Origin: Flammeovirgaceae bacterium
GTDB taxonomy: Bacteria; Bacteroidota; Bacteroidia; Cytophagales; Cyclobacteriaceae
Assembly (NCBI GenBank): GCA_003229495.1
Contig: QIEB01000606.1
Location: 1-6,647 of the forward strand
Length of the DNA: 6,647 bases
Direction of reading: 5' to 3'
Shown: positions 1 to 6,082 of the stretch, piece by piece
Layout of the letters: each line of letters begins with the position of its first letter
How positions within the stretch are numbered: position 1 is the stretch's first letter
The notes under the pieces: generated by a model
What the model was told of the DNA's origin: nothing
The model's input: the letters and a program-made list of their open reading frames with translations, nothing else
The model's database searches: none
Translations under genes and position numbers: made by a program

Positions 1-100
1 TAATGTCCAGTGCCACCCCAAACATTACTATAGCCAGACACAGATTCAACAGCCATAGTGCCTCTTGACTAAAATGTATTTGTATAGAATCGATATCCAA
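1..100 (-). CDS. N-terminal fragment of a bile acid:sodium symporter family (BASS) transporter
   Basis: Partial: only about the first 33 residues are in the window and the rest lies before position 1. Read on the minus strand from a TTG at 100-98, the frame begins (M)DIDSIQIHFSQEALWLLNL and continues into a hydrophobic stretch ending MFGVALDI. A short polar N-terminus with a FSQE-like segment leading into a first membrane helix that ends in MFGVALD is what I recall of BASS-family proteins, inner-membrane sodium-coupled carriers of organic anions. The frame is closed upstream by a TAG near 144, and no ATG lies between, so TTG is the best start available. There is no Shine-Dalgarno sequence. 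It lies downstream of the FAD oxidoreductase on the same strand, about 140 bp away, so co-transcription is possible but not shown. The family call rests on a short stretch. Confidence 0.55.
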   Translation of the reverse strand, partial: MDIDSIQIHFSQEALWLLNLCLAIVMFGVALDI

Positions 101-137
101 AGCACTGACTTTTAGTGGCCGTAAGTTAGCACTTTTT

Positions 138-193
138 AAAAACTAGAAATCAGGAATGAGAAATAATGCCCCAAGCCCCATGCTCCATGCCAA
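138..193. repeat. Degenerate 7-bp-phased repeat block
   Basis: The spacer can be cut into successive heptamers that resemble one another. An A-rich set (AACTAGA, AATCAGG, AATGAGA, AATAATG) is followed by a C-rich set (CCCCAAG, CCCCATG, CTCCATG). The pattern is like the heptanucleotide short tandem repeats known from intergenic regions of cyanobacteria and also met in Bacteroidota. It is intergenic on both strands. No function is evident; it separates the BASS start from the end of the oxidoreductase. Confidence 0.5.
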
Positions 194-198
194 CCCAT

Positions 199-226
199 AA
201 AAACTAAAAACTAAAAACTAAAAACT
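199..226. repeat. Four perfect tandem copies of AAAAACT
   Basis: Copies lie at 199-205, 206-212, 213-219 and 220-226, followed directly by AATAATTCATAACTTA, which runs into the stop codon of the oxidoreductase. The 7-bp unit has the same period as the degenerate block to its left. A tract like this can change copy number by replication slippage. It lies between two minus-strand genes, so it could affect the 5' region of the BASS gene, but no promoter is visible in it. Confidence 0.85.
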
Positions 227-239
227 AATAATTCATAAC

Positions 240-1342
240 TTAAAGCTCTGCCCCATGTGTTTGACGCACCATCCATTGTGCCAGATGGGGAAAACGGGCG
301 GCTTGTACCAACAGCTGGGCGCCCAATTTATGATGAAAAAAATTTTGCAGGTACCTTCCGGCTAAAAGACGACCAGAGAATTTTGACTGCCACTCCTTTC
401 TATAGTCTTCTTCCATTTGTTGGAATTCTGTTGAAAGAAACGTGTTACCCTGGGGGCCAATATTTTGGCCGAGTGAATTGCCATTGCCATACCATTCCCA
501 CATAAAGGAGTGATCATGCCGGCAGCATCACCGATCATCAAAATATGGTTTTCCACCACTTTTTTGGAGGCAAAAGATATCTCATTTATTACCAGTGGTT
601 TAGTGAATAGCCGCTCGGCGGATGCCAGTATAGGGGCCAGGAAGGGATTTTGGTTCAATACATTCTTTTCCAGGGAATCAATATCACCATGTACCCGGAG
701 GTTACTGCGATTGCTCAGGTAGCAAAGGTTTAATTTTTCTTCCTCAACCATACTAATTCCGCAGTATCCATGGTCAAAGCCATATAAAGCTATCAATCCG
801 GGGTCCCATGGATATTTAATATGATATTTTATACCCACATATCCTGACTTTGCTTTCATAAAAGGCCGGTCCAGGTATTTGTCCATTAACGAGCGTTTGC
901 CAAAGGCTCCAATGACTACCTGGGCTTCGAATGAAGTTCCCTGCTGAGTTAACACCCTGGTTATCCCGTTTTTGTAAAGGGTGGAAGATACTGAAGTATC
1001 AAGTTCGAATTTCACCCCTGACTCTAATGCTTTCAGGTACCAAAAATGATCCAAACGGAAGCGACTGATGCCAAATCCACCCAAGGGTAGCTCTATTTCA
1101 TTAATTTTCCCGCTACTGCTGCTGATTTGCAGTCTGTCTATTTTTGGCGGTGAAAATTCCCATGGAAATAGTCCAATTGAACGTAAATAGGGAGTGACTT
1201 CGTTTGAGATATATTCACCGCATACCTTATGAAATGGGTAGATTTTTCTTTCAATGACCAATGTGGAAATACCTGCTCTGCTCAGCAAAATTGCCGTTAG
1301 AAGCCCCCCCAGACCACCTCCAATAATTATTACCTGGTACAT
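240..1342 (-). pseudogene. Frameshifted FAD-dependent oxidoreductase, geranylgeranyl reductase family
   Basis: The protein starts at 1342 (MYQVIIIGGGLGGL) with an N-terminal Rossmann FAD motif GGGLGG (residues 8-13) and an acidic strand end VIER (29-32). Next come the family signature YPFHKVCGEYIS (35-46), a middle VIGAFGKRS motif (143-151) and the second FAD motif GDAAGMITPLCGNG (271-284). This is the layout of group A flavoprotein monooxygenases and geranylgeranyl reductases, which reduce or hydroxylate lipid or polyketide-like substrates; the substrate here is unknown. The starting frame continues to a stop at 362, but after about residue 308 its sequence (KWKKTIERSG) is not family-like. 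The expected C-terminus (MEEDYRKEWQSKFSGRLLAGR, ending THGAEL) is in the neighbouring frame down to the stop at 240-242. Adding one base near 416-418 gives about 367 residues, the usual length. It is either a genuine recent lesion or a one-base error in a short A run. No Shine-Dalgarno sequence precedes the ATG. Confidence 0.8.
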
Positions 1343-1380
1343 AAAATATTATTCAAGCATGTAAGCTGGTTATCGGGCAT
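1330..1380 (-). CDS. Possible 16-codon leader ORF overlapping the oxidoreductase start
   Basis: On the minus strand an ATG at 1380-1378 opens a frame reading MPDNQLTCLNNILCTR and then TAA at 1332-1330. It ends 13 bp inside the oxidoreductase gene, in another frame. It is preceded at 6 bp by a strong Shine-Dalgarno sequence, better than that of any full gene in this window. It could be a leader peptide that couples translation to the downstream ATG, a leftover of a lost upstream gene, or chance. It resembles nothing I recognise, and the length alone gives no support for a real protein. Confidence 0.2.
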   Translation of the reverse strand: MPDNQLTCLNNILCTR

Positions 1381-1386
1381 ATTCTG

Positions 1387-1394
1387 CACCTCCT
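1387..1394 (-). promoter_or_regulatory. Strong Shine-Dalgarno sequence AGGAGGTG
   Basis: The minus strand reads AGGAGGTG, then six bases, then ATG (1380-1378). This matches the 16S rRNA tail almost fully with ideal spacing. The oxidoreductase ATG at 1342 is too far away to use it directly. The other starts in this window lack such a site, which is typical of Bacteroidota and makes this one stand out. Confidence 0.35.
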
Positions 1395-1407
1395 GGTCAT
1401 GGATTTC

Positions 1408-1436
1408 TTGAGTGAACATTTTAACCCCGTAATTCG
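1408..1436 (+). promoter_or_regulatory. Weak candidate promoter for the receiver-like gene
   Basis: TTG at 1408-1410 and TAATTCG at 1430-1436 are separated by 19 bp, the spacing of the Bacteroidota promoter (TTTG, 19 bp, TAnnTTTG). The -7 match is imperfect. It would place the start of transcription about 40 bp ahead of the ATG at 1486. Nothing else in the 143-bp divergent gap (1343-1485) looks like a promoter for either gene. Confidence 0.2.
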
Positions 1437-1485
1437 TTAATAATAGACCACAGACATCAGACTATTCAACTTAAAAGCCACTACT

Positions 1486-1998
1486 ATGATTCCCTCTGCA
1501 CAGTCCCTGATACGACATAAATATAGGAACCAACTTCTTGCTACGCCAGCATCAAAAGAAATCAAGGTGCTTATGATAGGGAACAACCCCCGTGAAATGG
1601 GTTGTTTAAGCATTCATTTACGAAATTTTAAGTGGAAAAAATTTGCGGTCAACGCTACCTTCGACCTCCAGGAAGGATGGCGTATTGCCCTATATTTCAA
1701 ACCAGATTATATATTGATTGATGGCTCTTTTGGTGAGCCCTTAATTAGAAACTTCGTCGATGATGTTAGGGAGCATAGTTCCACCATGATGGCATCTGTG
1801 GCACTACTCAAGGAAGACAGCAGTACTCAACTTATGATTCCTGGAGTACAGGATTATCTGTTAAAAGACAATATTGTTTCAGACACCTTTGCCTATGATG
1901 TGCTGAATGCCATTGCCTTAAAAATGCATGAAGATGAAACGTCGCTTGGTGGTACAAGTGGTACAGGGATTTCGAAGAGGGTGGTAGCTTTCAGCTAA
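1486..1998 (+). CDS. Receiver-like single-domain protein (degenerate response regulator)
   Basis: A 170-residue protein. After about 24 polar residues the core has the alternating strand and helix pattern of a CheY-like receiver. Beta-1 is IKVLMIG (26-32). The candidate phosphoacceptor strand is YILIDG with Asp79. A fourth strand is ASVALLK (103-109). GVQDYLLKDN (120-129) supplies the conserved Lys127. The usual acidic pair after beta-1 is Asn33-Asn34, and the Thr/Ser after beta-4 appears to be Leu. Metal binding and the phosphorylation switch are therefore doubtful, although the Asp and Lys remain. There is no output domain; the last 20 or so residues form a Gly/Ser/Thr-rich tail. This suggests a stand-alone or atypical receiver that may act by protein contact. 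No kinase is nearby. It is divergent from the oxidoreductase and convergent with the protease, overlapping its stop by 4 bp. The start has no Shine-Dalgarno sequence. The fold assignment is by motif only. Confidence 0.65.
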   Translation: MIPSAQSLIRHKYRNQLLATPASKEIKVLMIGNNPREMGCLSIHLRNFKWKKFAVNATFDLQEGWRIALYFKPDYILIDGSFGEPLIRNFVDDVREHSSTMMASVALLKEDSSTQLMIPGVQDYLLKDNIVSDTFAYDVLNAIALKMHEDETSLGGTSGTGISKRVVAFS

Positions 1999-3236
1999 AT
2001 AGCTCTTTCCAGACGAATTTTACGGACTATCTTCTGGTTATCTCGAATCAGTTCCATACGGATTTTACGTCCTTCTCTTGTTCGAAAAAATGAGTTTATT
2101 TCACCAAAAGTAAGCTCGGTGGTCAAATGGCCATTGATCGCAATTATTTCATCCCCTAACTGTAGGTCAACTTCAGTGGCCGGAGAGTCCTCCCGGAGCA
2201 GGCTGATGATGAAGTGATTCAATTTTTGACCGGTGGCTTTTATTTCAATCCCGCTCATATTGTATTCAAATTTATTATTGAAGTTTTTATTCTTACGGTA
2301 GTATAAATTGCCATTGAAATAGTCAATTACCACTGTAAACCGGCTCATTAATCCTCCGCCCAGAGTACCTTGTCTACCGGTTCTTCTCAAAATATCTCTA
2401 AAACTGCCTCTGTCAGGCCAGGATGTAATCACATCCTCAAAACTGTACTTCCCAAATTCAATACTCTTAATCCTGCCAATATAGCCATTAATATCTCCTC
2501 CAAGTCCCCGTCCAAGATTGGCACGTACCACATTTTCTGGAAGTTCCAATGTGCGATGAGAATCCATGTCCAATAGTATAGAATGACTGGCTCCTGTGTC
2601 CAGCATTAGCTTTGCAGTTACCGTGGCGCCGTTCTGCAACCTGAGCTTAGTGTGGATATAGGGTTTGGTGTCCTGTACCTCCAGGTGGATTACATTACGT
2701 TTCCTTTTGGGTTTGTAAGAATATGGTTCGTGAAGCGTTAGCATCATACTTTCATAGTCAATTTCCACGATAAACCTATTGAATAACTCATATCCCAAAA
2801 TACCGTGCACCTCCGTACCCAAATAGTTTTTTAACTGCAGATAGTCCTCTTCCAGTACCAGTAGTGCCTGACCCTGGCCCACCACACCCGGCAGTTTCAA
2901 GGAAATGCCATTAGCCACATAAGCAACAATTTGCTTGTCCCCGTCGGCACCCACCAACGGTATTTTACGGGCATAGCTGATGTTTAACATATCGCTAAAA
3001 GTGCGGTCCGTTAGTATGGAAGTCCGGACTCCTGTATCCAGCACAAATCGTAGCGGCATCCGGTGATTGAGAATGACCGGAACCACAATAAGGTTGTTGT
3101 AACTCTCAAAAGGAAATGAGATTCTGTTTTTGCCCCCGATGATATCAAAACCAATGGTCTGAGCGTATCCTGGGGTAGCAGAAGCATTTAATAACAATGC
3201 GGTCGCAAAAAGAATACAGATATATTTTTTAATCAT
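1995..3236 (-). CDS. Exported aspartyl protease-like protein with two DTG lobes and a PDZ domain
   Basis: A 413-residue protein. Residues 1-25 form a signal peptide (KK, a hydrophobic core, then a GYA/QT cleavage site), so it is placed in the periplasm or outside. The first retropepsin-like lobe has FVLDTGVRTSIL with Asp67 and ends in GILGYELFNRFIVEIDYE (145-162). The second has LMLDTGASHSIL with Asp213 and ends in LGGGLMSRFTVVIDY (292-306). A PDZ domain follows from about 326 to 410, with the GDEIIAINGH carboxylate-binding-type segment (361-370). This order of aspartyl protease domain plus PDZ is common in Bacteroidota proteins annotated as aspartyl protease family proteins. Both catalytic Asp are kept, so an intramolecular pair resembling a pepsin active site is possible. 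Substrates are unknown. The start MIKKYICIL is well supported by the signal peptide. It diverges from the iron importer, but no functional link is shown. Its own promoter was not identified. Confidence 0.85.
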   Translation of the reverse strand: MIKKYICILFATALLLNASATPGYAQTIGFDIIGGKNRISFPFESYNNLIVVPVILNHRMPLRFVLDTGVRTSILTDRTFSDMLNISYARKIPLVGADGDKQIVAYVANGISLKLPGVVGQGQALLVLEEDYLQLKNYLGTEVHGILGYELFNRFIVEIDYESMMLTLHEPYSYKPKRKRNVIHLEVQDTKPYIHTKLRLQNGATVTAKLMLDTGASHSILLDMDSHRTLELPENVVRANLGRGLGGDINGYIGRIKSIEFGKYSFEDVITSWPDRGSFRDILRRTGRQGTLGGGLMSRFTVVIDYFNGNLYYRKNKNFNNKFEYNMSGIEIKATGQKLNHFIISLLREDSPATEVDLQLGDEIIAINGHLTTELTFGEINSFFRTREGRKIRMELIRDNQKIVRKIRLERAI

Positions 3237-3287
3237 GAAAACATCACCTGGGTCACCTATGTTAACGTATTAGACAGGTTGAAGATG

Positions 3288-3299
3288 TGATATATGTCA
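3288..3299. promoter_or_regulatory. Short imperfect palindrome in the divergent promoter region
   Basis: TGATATATGTCA matches its reverse complement at 10 of 12 positions. It lies about 50 bp upstream of the protease ATG and 70 bp upstream of the importer ATG. It could be an operator half for either gene, but a 12-bp AT-rich palindrome can easily occur by chance. Confidence 0.2.
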
Positions 3300-3305
3300 T
3301 TTTTC

Positions 3306-3328
3306 TTATTTAGAATTAATCCAAATAA
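3306..3328. promoter_or_regulatory. Candidate metal-repressor operator, 23-bp imperfect palindrome
   Basis: The outer arms TTATTT and AAATAA are perfect inverted repeats. The inner part keeps paired GA and TC, giving the pattern TTTrGA, five bases, TCyAAA; about 18 of 23 positions agree with the reverse complement. It ends 5 bp before the -7 box of the importer promoter, where a bound protein would block RNA polymerase. Length and symmetry suit a dimeric metal-dependent repressor of the DtxR/MntR or Fur type, which is expected for an iron importer. The regulator identity is an inference; I cannot match it to a known box with certainty. Confidence 0.4.
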
Positions 3329-3333
3329 TTATT

Positions 3334-3341
3334 TACCTTTG
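3334..3341 (+). promoter_or_regulatory. Bacteroidota-type -7 box TACCTTTG for the iron importer operon
   Basis: TACCTTTG fits TAnnTTTG exactly. A weak -33 element (TTTAG, 3309-3313) lies about 21 bp upstream, inside the palindrome. Transcription would start near 3347, leaving a leader of a little over 20 bases before the ATG at 3370 and no Shine-Dalgarno sequence. Confidence 0.45.
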
Positions 3342-3369
3342 TCACCCCTCATAATCAACCAAAACATCA

Positions 3370-4425
3370 ATGAATTCGTTAAAAATGTGCCACAGATTAG
3401 TTTTTGGAGTAATATTTCTTAGCATGTGTTCGCCTCAAAAAAGTGAACAGACAGAAGATCCGGCGGCTGCGGAAAAGATAGTAAACCTGTATACCCATCG
3501 TCACTACCAGTCGGATCAAAAACTGTTTGAAGACTTTGAAAGGGAAACCGGCATCAAAGTTAATGTGGTGAGTGCCAGTGCAGACGAATTGATCAAACGT
3601 ATGGAGATGGAAGCTGAGGCATCGCCGGCGGATGTGCTGATAACTGTAGATGCCGGAAGGTTACATCGCGCTAAAGAAAAGGACCTTTTACAACCCATTA
3701 AGTCAACCAAACTTGAAGCCAATATTCCCTTGATCTTTAGAGACAAGCAAGGATATTGGTTTGGCCTAACCTTCAGAGCCCGGGTAATTGCTTATGCTTT
3801 AGATAGGGTAAACCCAGCACAGGTACCAGACTATGAATCACTCACCGACCCAAGATGGAAGGGGAAAGTACTGGTAAGGTCTTCAGGGAACATTTACAAT
3901 CAATCACTCCTGGCTTCCATCATTGCTTCCACCGGACCAGAAAATGCTAAGAACTGGGCCGCTGGAGTAGTATCAAACATGGCACGGGAACCTAAAGGCA
4001 ACGACCGGGATCAGGTAAAGGCAGTAGCTGCCGGGGTTGGTGATCTGGCTATTCTGAACACCTATTACATTGGTAAATTACTGGCATCAGATAACCAGGA
4101 AGAAGTGGCTGCCGGTAAGGCTATTGGAGTGATTTTTCCTAATCAAAATGGAAGAGGTACACACATTAACGTCAGTGGTGCCGGAGTTGCCAAATATGCT
4201 CCTAACAAAGAAAATGCCATCAAATTTATCGAATTCCTATCGTCTGAAGATGCCCAAAGAGTCTTCGCGGAATCCAATTTCGAATATCCTGTGAGATCTG
4301 GTACTAGTCTGGCACCTCTTTTGGATTCATGGGGCAGCTTTAAAGCCGATACCCTCGATCTGGGTCTCCTTGGAGATTACAATCGCGATGCGGTAATGTT
4401 ATTCGACGAAGTCGGCTGGAAGTAA
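3370..4425 (+). CDS. Fe(III) ABC transporter substrate-binding lipoprotein (FutA/FbpA type)
   Basis: A 351-residue periplasmic binding protein that captures ferric iron and hands it to the permease encoded next. The N-terminus is a short signal peptide ending FLSMC, with Cys20 as the likely lipidated residue; Met at -1 is unusual for a lipobox. The mature part starts NLYTHRHYQSDQ (39-50) and keeps the metal-binding pattern known from FutA proteins: His45/Tyr46, Tyr176 in GNIYNQSL, and the Tyr232-Tyr233 pair in NTYYIGKL. Other family segments are LTFRARVIAY (133-142), LTDPRWKGKV (158-167) and the C-terminal GAGVAKYAPNKENAIKFIEF (270-289). Length is typical. It is first in the operon, with only 7 bp to the next gene. 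Met6 is a possible alternative start, since it still leaves a short signal peptide. Iron is the most likely substrate; related proteins can also bind other oxygen-ligated metals. Confidence 0.92.
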   Translation: MNSLKMCHRLVFGVIFLSMCSPQKSEQTEDPAAAEKIVNLYTHRHYQSDQKLFEDFERETGIKVNVVSASADELIKRMEMEAEASPADVLITVDAGRLHRAKEKDLLQPIKSTKLEANIPLIFRDKQGYWFGLTFRARVIAYALDRVNPAQVPDYESLTDPRWKGKVLVRSSGNIYNQSLLASIIASTGPENAKNWAAGVVSNMAREPKGNDRDQVKAVAAGVGDLAILNTYYIGKLLASDNQEEVAAGKAIGVIFPNQNGRGTHINVSGAGVAKYAPNKENAIKFIEFLSSEDAQRVFAESNFEYPVRSGTSLAPLLDSWGSFKADTLDLGLLGDYNRDAVMLFDEVGWK

Positions 4426-4432
4426 TTTCGAT

Positions 4433-6082
4433 TTGAACCCTGCCAAGCTTCTGCCAAAACACCTTAGTCCAGTCAATTTCTGGCTGGCGGCGGCGGTAGT
4501 GGCCATGCTATTGATGGGAACTCCTGTTTATACAATTCTAACAGGGTTATTGGCAGGCCCTGGCCCTTATTGGGCTCATCTGCAAAGGTATTTACTCACA
4601 GACTACATCATAAATTCCTTGATCTTAGTAGTGGGTACTAGCGGCTTGGCCTTATTATGGGGAATACCAACCGCTTGGTTTGTAAGCACCACACGTTTTC
4701 CAGGGCGTAGGATGCTTGAATTGCTATTGATTATGCCATTGAGCATTCCCACTTATATAATGGCTTTTACCTATGCCGGGATCTTTGACTTCACAGGACC
4801 CCTTCACACTATCATAAGGAATATATTTAAGGTCAAGGTTGTTCATTGGGACATTATGAATATCTATGGAGTAATGATCATAATGTCATTGGCACTTTTT
4901 CCCTATGTCTATGTGATTGCCAGAGCAGCATTCCTTACTAAATTCAGGTCTTTAATTGAAGCAAGTCAAACGCTGGGTGCATCTTCAACACGGACGTTTT
5001 TCCAAGTGATACTTCCCGTGTCACGACCTGCGCTGGTAGCTGGCGTTACCCTGGTTTCAATGGAGGTCTTAAATGATTATGGGGCTGTAAAATATTTCGG
5101 AATACCCACGTTTACTACCGGAATCTTTCGAAGTTGGTTTTCTTATGAAGATGTTCAGGCAGCCGTGTATCTTAGTTCACTGTTATTGCTGTTCGTTTTT
5201 ATGATACTTCTGATAGAGAAAAGGCAAAGAGGCGAAGAAAGGTTCTATACCTCTGTAGCTGCTGAACGACCGCTACAAATGGTTAAACCAAATAAAATGA
5301 AGCGGTGGATAGTATTGGTATGTTGTGTACTTCCGGTATTATTTGGGTTTGTCATACCTGTCATTCAGTTGGCCTGGTGGAGCATTACATCTTATAAATC
5401 GGTGGCGCATATTGATTTATTTGCCGCTGTAGGCAATAGTTTTGTGTTGGCTCTGGGAACAGCCATCTCATGTGTGACGGTGGCTGTACTAATGTTGTTT
5501 GTCAGTAGAATGCAAGATAGTAGGATTTATAACTTGTTTATGAAGCTCTCAACCATGGGTTATGCAATTCCCGGAGCTGTAGTAGCCATAGGGGTGTTGA
5601 TGCCCTTTCTATTCATAGATAAGCAATTAATTTCCATGTTTCAGAATTTTGGTGACATAGATCCTGGATTAATCTTGACCGGTACCGCAATAGGGCTGCT
5701 TTTTGCACTTACTGTGCGTTTCCTGTCCGTGGCTTTTAATCCAATAGAATCAGGATTTGAAAAAATAGCCTATTCATTAGACGAGGCAGCCAGTACCTTA
5801 CAAGCTAGTCATTTATCCAGGCTGACTCGAGTTAACTTGCCTTTGTTGAAGGGGGCGCTGGGTACTGCCGGATTGCTGGTATTCGTGGATATTCTTAAAG
5901 AACTACCGTTAACCCTGATATTGAGACCGTTCAATTTTAATACTCTTGCCACACGATCATTTGAGTTGGCCAGTGATGAACAGATAGCAGCGGCCGCTGT
6001 TCCCAGTCTTATCATAATCATTACCGGATTGATTCCAGTTTACTTGTTAAATGCTCTGATCACCAAAAGAACTAAAAAGTGA
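4433..6082 (+). CDS. Fe(III) ABC transporter permease, fused two-domain type (FbpB-like)
   Basis: A 549-residue inner-membrane protein with about twelve hydrophobic segments, made of two MetI-like permease halves (roughly residues 58-260 and 333-540). This is the usual size for FbpB/SfuB-type ferric permeases, in which one chain forms the whole channel. The cytoplasmic EAA loop that docks on the ATPase is clear in the first half, EASQTLGASSTRTFFQVILP (176-195). In the second half it is DEAASTLQAS followed by RVNLP (450-470), where the usual Gly is Gln457. The start is TTG at 4433-4435 (MNPAKLLPKHL), 7 bp after the previous stop. The first in-frame ATG is at residue 25 and would cut into the first membrane helix, so TTG is preferred. 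The stop overlaps the start of the ATPase gene (GTGA), indicating translational coupling. Confidence 0.92.
   Translation: MNPAKLLPKHLSPVNFWLAAAVVAMLLMGTPVYTILTGLLAGPGPYWAHLQRYLLTDYIINSLILVVGTSGLALLWGIPTAWFVSTTRFPGRRMLELLLIMPLSIPTYIMAFTYAGIFDFTGPLHTIIRNIFKVKVVHWDIMNIYGVMIIMSLALFPYVYVIARAAFLTKFRSLIEASQTLGASSTRTFFQVILPVSRPALVAGVTLVSMEVLNDYGAVKYFGIPTFTTGIFRSWFSYEDVQAAVYLSSLLLLFVFMILLIEKRQRGEERFYTSVAAERPLQMVKPNKMKRWIVLVCCVLPVLFGFVIPVIQLAWWSITSYKSVAHIDLFAAVGNSFVLALGTAISCVTVAVLMLFVSRMQDSRIYNLFMKLSTMGYAIPGAVVAIGVLMPFLFIDKQLISMFQNFGDIDPGLILTGTAIGLLFALTVRFLSVAFNPIESGFEKIAYSLDEAASTLQASHLSRLTRVNLPLLKGALGTAGLLVFVDILKELPLTLILRPFNFNTLATRSFELASDEQIAAAAVPSLIIIITGLIPVYLLNALITKRTKK

Noticed and set aside
138..228. 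CRISPR array
   Set aside because: The units are 7 bp tandem copies without spacers; no cas gene is nearby.
400..440. Programmed -1 frameshift joining the two oxidoreductase frames
   Set aside because: No X XXY YYZ slippery heptamer in the right frame and no evident downstream pairing structure; a mutation or sequence error is simpler.
257..722. Plus-strand open frames of 70-82 residues across the oxidoreductase
   Set aside because: They lie opposite clearly family-like coding sequence on the minus strand and show no recognisable motif.
2370..2576. Plus-strand 68-residue frame within the protease
   Set aside because: Shadow of the minus-strand gene, which has a clear DTG, PDZ and signal peptide.
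3244..3258. Direct repeat TCACCT spaced by 9 bp as an activator site
   Set aside because: Two 6-bp copies are too short to tell from chance; no supporting context.
3516..3746. Minus-strand 76-residue frame within the binding protein
   Set aside because: Antisense shadow of a well-supported plus-strand gene.
5809..6021. Minus-strand 70-residue frame within the permease
   Set aside because: Antisense shadow of the second permease domain.
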